Positions 1 to 5,166 are shown, counted from the stretch's first letter. The stretch is DNA of 5,166 nucleotides from Oxalobacteraceae bacterium (GCA_003132085.1 PKWO01000181.1:1-5166); one strand, 5' to 3'. Translations and numbers: made by a program. Notes: a model not told the origin generated them from the sequence alone.

Positions 1-46
1 CAAAACCATCCAGTGACACATGCACAAACGAAACGATTTTTCGCAT
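1..46 (-). CDS. RibD C-terminal / dihydrofolate reductase-like protein, N-terminal 15 codons only
   Basis: Read on the minus strand from the ATG at 46, the codons give MRKIVSFVHVSLDGF before the window ends. This is the characteristic beginning of the small RibD-C/DHFR-like reductases (YyaP/YwjB type), where a first beta strand is followed by S-L-D-G. A good ribosome binding site, AAGGAG (58-53), sits 6 bases before the ATG and decides the start. The ATG follows the stop of the SRPBCC fragment by 14 bases, so the two were probably one operon. Family members are presumed NAD(P)H-dependent reductases, mostly of unknown substrate. Only the start is visible, so completeness and function cannot be judged. 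Confidence 0.7.
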   Translation of the reverse strand, partial: MRKIVSFVHVSLDGF

Positions 47-60
47 GATTTGCTCCTTGA

Positions 61-237
61 TTATATTTTGGTTACATAGCCTGCAAGGCGCGCCAGTGTT
101 TGGTTCCCGCCTTCAATCGCACCATATTTCTCCACCACCATGTTGCGTGCTTCCGCAGTAGGAAACAGCAGATGTACGGTCACTTTGGTTTGTCCATCCT
201 GTTTAGGCACGGAACGAAAAAAACGCACATCGTGAAA
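61..237 (-). pseudogene. SRPBCC/AHSA1-type protein, C-terminal 58 codons, N-terminus missing
   Basis: The minus strand reads from just after an in-frame TAA (240-238) to a TAA at 63-61. The product ends with the typical tail of SRPBCC (START-like, Aha1/AHSA1) proteins: a beta strand with TKVTVHLLFPTAEAR, then the C-terminal helix with EKYGAIEGG and QTLARLAGYV. Whole family members are about 140-170 residues, so roughly the first 100 are absent. There is no ATG in frame and no ribosome binding site before the fragment. The loss coincides with the edge of the insertion-sequence relic zone, so insertion or deletion by that element is a reasonable inference. These proteins bind hydrophobic ligands or act in stress response; no specific role can be given. 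Confidence 0.75.
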
Positions 238-257
238 TTAAAAAAACCGATTAAACT

Positions 258-276
258 GAGGCGTCCTGCACGCCTC
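258..276 (-). terminator. GC-rich hairpin, possible weak terminator facing left
   Basis: GAGGCGT (258-264) and ACGCCTC (270-276) form a perfect 7-bp stem around a 5-base loop. On the minus strand the stem is followed, after about 10 bases, by a run of T (complement of the A run at 240-247). The gap between stem and T run is too long for a textbook intrinsic terminator, so this is tentative. It lies between the transposase relic and the truncated SRPBCC gene and could equally be part of an insertion-sequence end. Confidence 0.35.
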
Positions 277-325
277 TAAACCTCAATTCAAACGCATAAA
301 AATTAATCACTACGGGAATTCTTGG

Positions 326-342
326 TTTTTACACGGTCTCGG
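326..342. repeat. Insertion-sequence-end-like repeat, copy 1
   Basis: The segment is tttttacacggtctcgg. It shares tacac(a/g)gtct with 682-698 and 781-790, all in the same orientation. This kind of sequence resembles the termini found beside IS1182-type transposases (recalled resemblance, not checked). It lies to the 3' side of the transposase remnant and probably marks an old element end. Confidence 0.4.
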
Positions 343-471
343 CACACAGCCGAACTTCATTTTCTGAAACAGTCTTCCACCAAGCGGCCAGTCCCGACTA
401 GCTCTTTTTTGGCCAACTGCGCGCATTGGCGATCATACCGCATTGCGGCCACAGACAGTTTCCAGCCAACG

Positions 472-573
472 TCATCGTAAAAGCCGCGATTGATCGGCAG
501 TGACATAATCATCGAGTTGCTCGGGAAGCAGGATGCCTTGAGTTCGATCTCGACCTTGGACAAATCGTTTCAT
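472..573 (-). pseudogene. IS1182-family transposase, N-terminal remnant (33 codons)
   Basis: From the ATG at 573 the minus strand encodes MKRFVQGRDRTQGILLPEQL followed by DDYVTADQ. This matches the highly conserved opening of IS1182-family transposases (InsH N-terminal/DUF772 type), in which the next residues would normally be (N)PVRVVDVFVDELDL. Here the match ends at about codon 28 and the frame closes at a TGA (474-472). The full protein is normally about 450-550 residues, so more than 90% is missing, including the DDE catalytic core. A GGGG at 584-581 lies 7 bases upstream of the ATG as a plausible ribosome binding site. The breakpoint is near position 490. Bases to its left, down to about 345, contain no recognisable transposase in any minus frame. 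It is a dead relic. Confidence 0.75.
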
Positions 574-681
574 CCGGATACCCCAAAAAATGATGAGATA
601 GGAAATTAACGCTTAAGGGTAAAACTCGTTTACACGAAACGCCAAAAATCGATAATATCTTGCAAAGAATAGAAAATCGTC

Positions 682-698
682 TTTTTACACAGTCTGGG
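682..698. repeat. Insertion-sequence-end-like repeat, copy 2
   Basis: The segment is tttttacacagtctggg. It matches copy 1 at 326-342 in 15 of 17 positions in the same orientation and lies upstream of the transposase remnant start. Because the two copies are direct rather than inverted, they cannot be the two ends of one intact element; a nested or rearranged insertion is more likely. Confidence 0.4.
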
Positions 699-701
699 CC
701 A

Positions 702-734
702 ATACCTGCCAGTGGCGCGCTGCCAATCTGGTAT
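702..734. repeat. Imperfect palindrome
   Basis: ATACC (702-706) pairs with GGTAT (730-734), and inner TGGC (713-716) pairs with GCCA (722-725) around a 5-base loop. An alternative fold pairs CCAGTGGC (709-716) with GCCA and CTGG (722-725 and 728-731), leaving a 2-base bulge. There is no T run, so it is not a terminator. It could be an insertion-sequence subterminal site or a recombination scar. Confidence 0.3.
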
Positions 735-780
735 CTATTTTGCAACTTTAATATAGTGAGATTTACAACTTTATGCATAG

Positions 781-790
781 TACACAGTCT
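781..790. repeat. Short related repeat, copy 3
   Basis: The decamer tacacagtct recurs in the same orientation as in copies 1 and 2, followed by cacagcggcc rather than gggcc. It is short, so chance cannot be excluded, but three copies clustered in 460 bases beside a transposase relic suggest a common origin. Confidence 0.3.
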
Positions 791-852
791 CACAGCGGCC
801 AACTTTTGATTCGTTTACTACTCAATACCCATTTTCAGCAACCATTTTTGAA

Positions 853-881
853 TTGACCGCACATATTTTGTGTGCTATTGT
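853..881 (+). promoter_or_regulatory. Promoter of the toxin-antitoxin operon with built-in operator
   Basis: A -35 box TTGACC (853-858) and a -10 box TATTGT (876-881) are separated by exactly 17 bases, which is close to the sigma-70 consensus. The spacer carries the inverted repeat GCACA (859-863) and TGTGC (871-875), separated by 7 bases. Transcription would begin near 888, giving a leader of about 33 bases before the antitoxin ATG. An inverted repeat inside the core promoter, immediately upstream of a ribbon-helix-helix antitoxin, is the expected place for autorepression by the antitoxin or the TA complex. The boxes and repeat are seen in the sequence; the regulatory role is inferred from the family. 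Confidence 0.65.
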
Positions 882-920
882 CATACATTCAAAGAGCACT
901 ATCGGCGGGAGGGCGCTTAC

Positions 921-1193
921 ATGTTACCTAATTCAAACTCTGTCTTAAGCGTGCGCGTTAGCCCGAACGAACGCAACCTTCTGGAGATTGCAGCGGAACA
1001 GGCACGCACAAACCTTAGCGACTTTGTCCGACGTAAAGCGATTGAGGCGGCGGAAATGGACGTACTCGACCATCGTCTTGTAATGATCCCGGCTGCAGAT
1101 TGGGAAAAGTTCGAAGCCTGGGTGGATGCTCCCGCAAAAGATATTCCAGCGCTACGCAAACTCGCTGCAAGTTTGCCTGCATGGCGAGACTAA
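921..1193 (+). CDS. DUF1778 antitoxin, TacA-like (90 aa)
   Basis: This is the antitoxin of a type II toxin-antitoxin pair. It neutralises the GNAT toxin encoded next and, by family precedent, binds the operon's operator as a ribbon-helix-helix dimer. Residues 7-14 (SVLSVRVS) form the DNA-contacting beta strand. The two helices follow, with the DUF1778 signature running through NERNLLEIAAEQ and NLSDFVRRKAIEAA (about 16-44). The C-terminal half, with DHRLVMIPAADWEKFEAWVD (50-69), is the segment that wraps the toxin in characterised TacA proteins. The 90-aa length is normal for the family. I chose the ATG at 921 because GGGAGGG (907-913) lies 7 bases upstream. An in-frame ATG at 870 falls inside the promoter spacer, ahead of the likely transcription start. 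The gene overlaps the toxin by 13 bases. Confidence 0.88.
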   Translation: MLPNSNSVLSVRVSPNERNLLEIAAEQARTNLSDFVRRKAIEAAEMDVLDHRLVMIPAADWEKFEAWVDAPAKDIPALRKLAASLPAWRD

Positions 1194-1687
1194 ATTCGCC
1201 ACGTCCTCTTGCGACAGACGATGACCGGGACAGCTTCGATTGTGGCCGCGAGTCGCTGAACCAATGGTTCCGCCGTCATGCCTGGCACAATCAAGAGGCC
1301 GGTGTGTCACGCACAAGCGTCCTGTGCGACAAGGCAACTGGGGCGATCGTTGGTTACGTCTCGCTCAGTACCGCTCAAATCGAGCGGTCATATCTTCCAA
1401 AATCCGCACAACGTAACCAGCCAGATCCAATTCCGGCTGTTTTGCTTGGTCAACTCGCTGTTGATCAGCGGCGCCATCGAAATGGTTACGCTACGTCACT
1501 CATACTGTTCGCTCTGACAACTGCAGTACGGCTATCCAAAGATATAGGCTGTTTCGGGGTAATAACGCATCCACTTGATGATGACGTTCGCGCCTTCTAC
1601 GGCCGTTTTGGTTTTGAGACATTGCCATTCGATCCGAGGCGTAGCATGATTGTCCGCATCACGGATTTGATCCACAACGGTTTTTGA
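1181..1687 (+). CDS. GNAT-family toxin, TacT-like acetyltransferase (168 aa)
   Basis: This is the toxin partner. Characterised TacT-type GNAT toxins use acetyl-CoA to acetylate the amino group of charged tRNAs and so block translation in the cytoplasm. Visible marks are the N-terminal FDCGRESLNQWF (19-30), the GYVSLS strand (58-63), LGQLAVD (89-95) leading to the acetyl-CoA loop HRNGYA (99-104 region), and the C-terminal RAFYGRFGF (137-145), whose Tyr140 matches the conserved tyrosine of the family. The protein closes with a short strand, SMIVRI. The acetyl-CoA loop usually reads (Q/R)xxGx(G/A); here the first position is His. Length is typical. The start ATG at 1181 lies 13 bases inside the antitoxin frame and lacks a clear Shine-Dalgarno, which suggests translational coupling. 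The longer frame back to 1100 runs through antitoxin sequence and does not resemble the family. Confidence 0.87.
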   Translation: MARLNSPRPLATDDDRDSFDCGRESLNQWFRRHAWHNQEAGVSRTSVLCDKATGAIVGYVSLSTAQIERSYLPKSAQRNQPDPIPAVLLGQLAVDQRRHRNGYATSLILFALTTAVRLSKDIGCFGVITHPLDDDVRAFYGRFGFETLPFDPRRSMIVRITDLIHNGF

Positions 1688-1881
1688 AGATACCCACTTT
1701 CAGAAGGGGCTTTGGTAACTGAAATTTGCACGGCATTCCAACCTTGGGATATTTGCGTGAATTGTGTAGATCGCCGTGCGCAACCCGTAAATGAATTTCA
1801 TGCATTCCAAGGGCTCCGGCTTACACCTCCATGCTCGAATGGATTCGCCAATTCGCGCGCAATCGACGCATGCCGCCTCAA
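1688..1881. other. Convergent intergenic region
   Basis: The toxin gene and the phytase-like gene end facing each other across 194 bases. Neither strand shows a convincing intrinsic terminator: no GC-rich stem followed by a T run is visible. Short open frames on both strands have no recognisable motif or ribosome binding site. A 9-base direct repeat, gcattccaa, occurs at 1733-1741 and 1802-1810. Near the right edge a 5-bp inverted repeat (TGCCG 1871-1875, CGGCA 1888-1892) overlaps the stop of the phytase-like gene. Confidence 0.5.
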
Positions 1882-3090
1882 TCATTCCGGCAGCACCTCA
1901 AACACCAGAAATTGTGTTACCTGCGTCTGATTGAAGTTATCGTCCGATACCAGCACCAGGCTGTCGTGGCCGTTGGCCAGTTTACGGCCCCATGCTATAC
2001 CTTCCAGATTGTCGATCTTCGGCAACCCCGCCAAGTTCAGGTTCAGCACCAGGCGCTTCTTGGCCGGCGTGTAGGCCGCGCCCTGCAGCGACGCGATATG
2101 GCTGATGTCGGTGGCGCCGCCGACCTCCCCGACCTCCCCGACGTCCATTTCATAGATGCGTATGTAGAATGTGAACACGTCGTCTGCCCCTTGCACACCC
2201 GCACGTTCGATCGCCAGCAGTTGATGTTCGTTGACCGTCAATATCTCGGAAACACCGTTGTCAGCCCACCTGCCCGGCGCCGGCGAAACCGGGATCGGGT
2301 CGATCGGGTAAGCGAATTGCGCCAGCATCCGGCCATCGCGATCGAATTGCGTGATGCGCGATACGGAACCGGCAGCCGTGGTCGATATCGGCCCATCCTG
2401 ATACAGCGCCGTCTCCATGCCGAGCCATAGCGACTTCCCGTCCGGCGAAAAACTCAGCCCCTCGAAGCTGAGGTTGTCGCGCGAACCGCTCTCTCGCGCA
2501 GGCGACACATTGAACTGCGGCGGAACCGGCAACGTGGACAGGTATCGCCCATCGCTGCCCGCATGCTTGACGAACGGATTCAAACCGAGCGTGCGGATAC
2601 CCTCGCTGGAATACCAGATGCTGCCGTCGATCGGGTCGAATCGAATCGACTCGATGTCCGGCACCTCGCCGCCTTGCGATGCATATTGGGCGGCGTTCGG
2701 ATAATTAAAGCCGTTTTCCTGCTTGAAAAAATGCACCCCGGTCAGCGTCGCCGACTTGAACGACGTCTGATCGTAATCCAGGCGCGCGGTGTAAAAGCGC
2801 GCCGGGCTGATATCCGATCGATCGTCGCTTTCCATTATCCAGGTATCGGTTTTCGGATCGTAGTCGATTCCGGACAAGCCGCCGACAACCGTATCTTGAA
2901 ACTGCTGCTTCAACGCGATCCGCTGTTCGCCGATGAATTGAAGACTGCTGACCGAACGTTCTGCCGGCGCGTGGTGACCGAAGCCACCGGCGCATGCACT
3001 GCACAAGCTTGCGGCCAGCAACGCCAACGCCGCCAGCGCCATCCGTTTGCTGCGGAATATGCCGGCGGCCGGAATAACTTCACGGTTCAT
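1882..3090 (-). CDS. Exported 'esterase-like activity of phytase' family protein (402 aa)
   Basis: A secreted or periplasmic protein of the phytase-like family (Pfam 'esterase-like activity of phytase', a beta-propeller-like fold). The true substrate is not established for most members; phosphate-ester or other ester hydrolysis is implied by the family name only. The N-terminus has a positive patch (Arg13, Lys15, Arg16) and a hydrophobic segment at 18-29. It then reaches L-C-S-A-C-A-G-G (29-36), either a lipoprotein site at Cys33 or an A-x-A cleavage after Ala34. Family blocks in order are GGLSGIDYDP (70-79), SDDRSDISPARFY (88-100), DIESIRFDP (145-153), NLSFEGLSFSPDG (206-218) and NLEGIAW (361-367), then VSDDNFN (381-387) near the end. 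The start at 3090 is chosen because GGAGG (3102-3098) lies 7 bases upstream; earlier in-frame ATGs at 3114 and 3141 lack such a site and precede the signal sequence. It lies 105 bases downstream of the receptor gene on the same strand. Confidence 0.85.
   Translation of the reverse strand: MNREVIPAAGIFRSKRMALAALALLAASLCSACAGGFGHHAPAERSVSSLQFIGEQRIALKQQFQDTVVGGLSGIDYDPKTDTWIMESDDRSDISPARFYTARLDYDQTSFKSATLTGVHFFKQENGFNYPNAAQYASQGGEVPDIESIRFDPIDGSIWYSSEGIRTLGLNPFVKHAGSDGRYLSTLPVPPQFNVSPARESGSRDNLSFEGLSFSPDGKSLWLGMETALYQDGPISTTAAGSVSRITQFDRDGRMLAQFAYPIDPIPVSPAPGRWADNGVSEILTVNEHQLLAIERAGVQGADDVFTFYIRIYEMDVGEVGEVGGATDISHIASLQGAAYTPAKKRLVLNLNLAGLPKIDNLEGIAWGRKLANGHDSLVLVSDDNFNQTQVTQFLVFEVLPE
2122..2139 (-). 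repeat. 9-base tandem repeat inside the phytase-like gene
   Basis: The unit gacctcccc occurs twice in a row, followed by a partial third (gac). It keeps the reading frame and encodes a doubled Gly-Glu-Val motif at residues 318-323, in a loop between the strands around IRIYEM and TDISHI. In-frame slippage duplication is the simplest explanation. Confidence 0.6.
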
Positions 3091-3120
3091 CGAAATGCCT
3101 CCAAGGATTTTCATGCAAGC

Positions 3121-3170
3121 GCAGCGTCCGCTGAAAACCAAGCCCGCAGACGCTGCTGTCGTTGCAGCGC
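3121..3170 (-). promoter_or_regulatory. Intercistronic alternative hairpins between receptor and phytase-like gene
   Basis: Three mutually complementary arms lie in the 105-base gap. On the minus-strand transcript, arm C (3170-3164, GCGCTGC) comes first. Arm B (3156-3146, GCAGCGTCTGC) follows, then arm A (3131-3121, GCGGACGCTGC). B and A form an 11-bp stem with one G-U pair and a 14-base loop. C and B form a competing 7-bp stem with one G-U pair and a 7-base loop. No T run follows, so it is not an intrinsic terminator. It may stabilise or process the transcript, or set relative expression of the two genes. The pairing is seen directly; the role is inference. Confidence 0.45.
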
Positions 3171-3195
3171 CCTATTTCCCAGTACGAAAAACTTC

Positions 3196-5166
3196 TTAGA
3201 AGTGCGTACGCAAAGCGACGAATAGTGTTCTAGGGCTACCCAGGAAGTATCGGCCGGTCGTCAGCGGGTTTGAGGAAATCAACTCTTGGCCGAAACCGCC
3301 GAGATAAGACCGATTGAACAGGTTGGTGACATTCAGCGACAACTCCGATTTGGTAAAGTAGCTGAAGATGCTGCCGCTAGGCTTGTAGCTGGCAGACAGA
3401 TCGACCAGCGTGTAGGCCGGCATGACCTGGCGCGGATAAAAAGCCGGCCCGCCGTTGTTGAGCGTGTTGGGCACCGCGTCATAGGTGCCGGCTGCGTTGC
3501 CGACGTATTTCGCATTGACGGTAAAACGCCAAAGCGCATCCGGCTTCCATGTCGCCTCGGCAAATCCGCTGTTGCGCGGCGCGCCCAGTACCGGATCGCC
3601 GGCTTGAATTCCCTCGGCCGGCGTGGCGGCGTAGTAGTAGGCCTTGTTGTATGCCCAATTCCCGCTCAGTTCATAATGCTCCCAAGCGGTGCGCGCCGTC
3701 AGCTCAAGGCCGCGCGAGATGATGCCGCCCTGATTCTCGAAAGTGGTGGTGGCGTCCCGTGAAAAAATATCGCCATTGGGGTCGCCGTTCTGAATCGATA
3801 TGCGATTGCGATAGTCGATGTTATAAGCGGTCAACGCCACGCCGGTGTTGCCATGCATCCATCGTACGCCGCCATCGGTATTTTGCGATGTTTCCGGTTT
3901 GATGCCGGCCTTCGGCACCGCCGAGGTGCTTTGGAACACCGTATCGGGGATCGCGCTGAAATTCTTCGACGAGCTGGCGAAGAGTTCCCAGTTGTCGTTA
4001 AGCCGATACAAGGCCGCAAGCTTCGGCAGCAGGCTGGAATTCACCGACAGCGCCCGCGTGCCGGAGAACTCCACCGGGGATAGATAATTTTCGCTGAACC
4101 GTTGATAGGTCGCGCCCAGGTCGAGTTCGAGCTTGTCGTCCAGCAGGCTTATCTTGTCTTGCGCATAGCCCATCGCGGTATTGGACGTGAAGTGCTCATC
4201 CTGCGTGATCGAATACAAGCCGCTGTCGGTGTAGGCGCCGCTTGCCAGCGGATTGGTCGCATCGAACCATGCGCGCCCCTTAAAGCGTTCGTTATGCTCG
4301 AACCACCCGCCGACGCGCACGCTATTCGAGTCGCCCAAGTTGAACGACAGTTCGGACAACACGCCTTTGCGGTTCGTGTGATAGGTGCCGACCCGCGTCG
4401 TCGCTTCCCGCGCTCCCCACTGGCTGACCGGGTTCATCGCGTACTTGCCGGCCGCCGGGCAGCCGGCAGCGGCGAGCGCGGCGGCGCTCGATCCGGTAGG
4501 AATCTTTACCGCCGTCAGCGGAATCAACGCGCCGGTCGCGGTATGCTGGTATTGATTCGCGTAGCACTCCTGCACCACCGGCGTCGGGGCGCCGCCGGCC
4601 GGAACCACGCTATACAACTCGCCGTTGGACGGCAACTGCACGTAAGGCGCGTACAGCAACCCGGTGCCGTCCTGCGTATGCAGGTACGGCTTTACGGTCA
4701 GCTTGGTCGAGTTGCCGAATTTTTCGGTCCAGTCCAGATGGGTAAACAGTTCCCGGCTGCTGATGCCGCGCGTGCCCCGGTAATTTTGATCGATGGCGGG
4801 ATTGCCGGTCCATTTGTCGGTCAACAGATCGGTGTTTGGATTCGCTTGAAACTGCGCCAGCGTCACGTCGTTGTAGTCGTTGTCGACAAAGGTGTTGTAG
4901 CTGGCCGTATACCGCAAGCTGGAGCCGTTGCCAAGGTCTTGCAGCGCGCGGAAATCCAGATGCTCGCGGCTGTTGCGCCCGCTCTGGTCGTTCGGCCAGG
5001 TTCTCAAATAGTCGTGCGAATAGTCGGCATAGGCGCTGAAGCCGTTGTCGAACTTGCCGCTATCGTAGCGCAAGAATTCGCGCTCGTAGCCGAACTTGCC
5101 GGTGGAGAGTTCCGCATAGCCGCCGCGTTCCACGCTCGGGTCGCGCGTCTTGAAGTCGATATAGCC
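3196..5166 (-). CDS. TonB-dependent outer-membrane receptor, 656 codons, N-terminus beyond the right edge
   Basis: This is the beta-barrel of a TonB-dependent receptor, which imports a bound nutrient (siderophore, metal complex or other small molecule) across the outer membrane using TonB-ExbBD energy. The frame is open to the window edge, starting GYIDFKTRDPSVERGGYAEL, which is the end of the plug and first barrel strand; the signal peptide, TonB box and most of the plug are therefore outside. Alternating aromatic and polar strands fill the rest (for example ELSFNLGDSNSVRVGGWFEH and TVNAKYVGNAAGTYDAVP). The C-terminus has the receptor signature LSLNVTNLFNRSYLG and ends in ...TLFVALRTHF, with the terminal Phe expected for barrel assembly. 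Only two cysteines are visible in the barrel (codons at 4566-4564 and 4461-4459), 35 residues apart in a loop, a likely disulfide. A GTG at 5133 is internal and not the start. The phytase-like gene follows, probably in one operon. The ligand is unknown. Confidence 0.9.
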   Translation of the reverse strand, partial: GYIDFKTRDPSVERGGYAELSTGKFGYEREFLRYDSGKFDNGFSAYADYSHDYLRTWPNDQSGRNSREHLDFRALQDLGNGSSLRYTASYNTFVDNDYNDVTLAQFQANPNTDLLTDKWTGNPAIDQNYRGTRGISSRELFTHLDWTEKFGNSTKLTVKPYLHTQDGTGLLYAPYVQLPSNGELYSVVPAGGAPTPVVQECYANQYQHTATGALIPLTAVKIPTGSSAAALAAAGCPAAGKYAMNPVSQWGAREATTRVGTYHTNRKGVLSELSFNLGDSNSVRVGGWFEHNERFKGRAWFDATNPLASGAYTDSGLYSITQDEHFTSNTAMGYAQDKISLLDDKLELDLGATYQRFSENYLSPVEFSGTRALSVNSSLLPKLAALYRLNDNWELFASSSKNFSAIPDTVFQSTSAVPKAGIKPETSQNTDGGVRWMHGNTGVALTAYNIDYRNRISIQNGDPNGDIFSRDATTTFENQGGIISRGLELTARTAWEHYELSGNWAYNKAYYYAATPAEGIQAGDPVLGAPRNSGFAEATWKPDALWRFTVNAKYVGNAAGTYDAVPNTLNNGGPAFYPRQVMPAYTLVDLSASYKPSGSIFSYFTKSELSLNVTNLFNRSYLGGFGQELISSNPLTTGRYFLGSPRTLFVALRTHF

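Larger units (their letters stand above)
574..852. other. A+T-rich relic region without a gene
   Basis: No convincing coding sequence is seen on either strand between the start of the transposase relic and the TA promoter. The region is A+T-rich, contains the second and third insertion-end-like repeats, and holds an imperfect palindrome at 702-734. A 97-codon minus-strand open frame that crosses it overlaps the transposase remnant in another frame and has no family resemblance. The region most likely consists of leftovers of an insertion sequence plus the upstream flank of the toxin-antitoxin operon. Confidence 0.5.

Noticed and set aside
357..563. 68-codon minus-strand open frame starting inside the transposase relic
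   Set aside because: It begins in a different frame from the recognisable IS1182 N-terminus, has no ribosome binding site and no family resemblance; it is a shadow of the relic.
509..802. 97-codon minus-strand open frame across the relic zone
   Set aside because: It overlaps the transposase N-terminus out of frame and crosses the end-like repeats and palindrome; its product has no recognisable motif.
1688..1720. Possible terminator just after the toxin gene
   Set aside because: The CTTT-rich bases do not form a stable stem and no T run follows.
1733..1810. 9-base direct repeat gcattccaa in the convergent gap
   Set aside because: It is too short and isolated to call an attachment site or target duplication; chance is likely.
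1712..1930. 72-codon plus-strand frame in the convergent gap
   Set aside because: No ribosome binding site or motif is visible, and it runs into the 3' end of the phytase-like gene on the opposite strand.
1831..2430. 199-codon plus-strand frame antisense to the phytase-like gene
   Set aside because: The Arg/Gln-rich, low-complexity product is typical of antisense frames in GC-rich genes; the minus strand carries clear family motifs.
2563..3225. 220-codon plus-strand frame antisense to the phytase-like gene and intercistronic gap
   Set aside because: It is an antisense shadow with an Arg-rich composition, no motif and no promoter or ribosome binding site.
3286..3762. 158-codon plus-strand frame antisense to the receptor
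   Set aside because: It is an antisense shadow of the receptor's C-terminal barrel strands, whose own frame is unambiguous.
5131..5133. GTG as start of the receptor
   Set aside because: The frame stays open with receptor-like residues to the window edge, so this GTG is an internal valine codon.

Overview
The window looks like an accessory or recombined stretch of a Gram-negative proteobacterial chromosome. The evidence is an outer-membrane TonB-dependent receptor, a secreted phytase-like protein, an IS1182-type transposase remnant and a DUF1778/GNAT toxin-antitoxin pair. A beta- or gammaproteobacterium is plausible, but nothing here fixes the genus. The right half is visibly richer in G+C than the A+T-rich left 900 bases.

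Layout from left to right. (1) Positions 1-240, minus strand: the first 15 codons of a RibD-C/dihydrofolate-reductase-like protein, preceded by the last 58 codons of an SRPBCC/AHSA1-type protein that has lost its N-terminal part. (2) Positions about 240-850: a relic zone. It holds a GC-rich hairpin, the first ~28 recognisable codons of an IS1182-family transposase on the minus strand, three similarly oriented copies of a tacac(a/g)gtct motif, and an imperfect palindrome. There is no intact gene. (3) Positions 853-1687, plus strand: a complete type II toxin-antitoxin operon, with a near-consensus promoter that has an inverted repeat in its spacer, a DUF1778 ribbon-helix-helix antitoxin and an overlapping GNAT toxin of the TacT type. 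(4) Positions 1688-1881: a convergent intergenic region with nothing recognisable. (5) Positions 1882-5166, minus strand: a TonB-dependent receptor whose N-terminus lies beyond the right edge, followed 105 bases later by an exported 'esterase-like activity of phytase' family protein. An unusual set of alternative hairpins lies between the two genes.

How the genes work together: the TA pair is a self-contained, self-regulated module (inference from family). The receptor and phytase-like protein are probably co-transcribed and may serve uptake of a phosphorylated or metal-bound nutrient, but the substrate cannot be read from the sequence. I see no convincing new multi-gene defence or mobile system. 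The observations most worth following are the receptor/phytase-like pair with its structured intercistronic leader, and the compact promoter-operator of the TA module.
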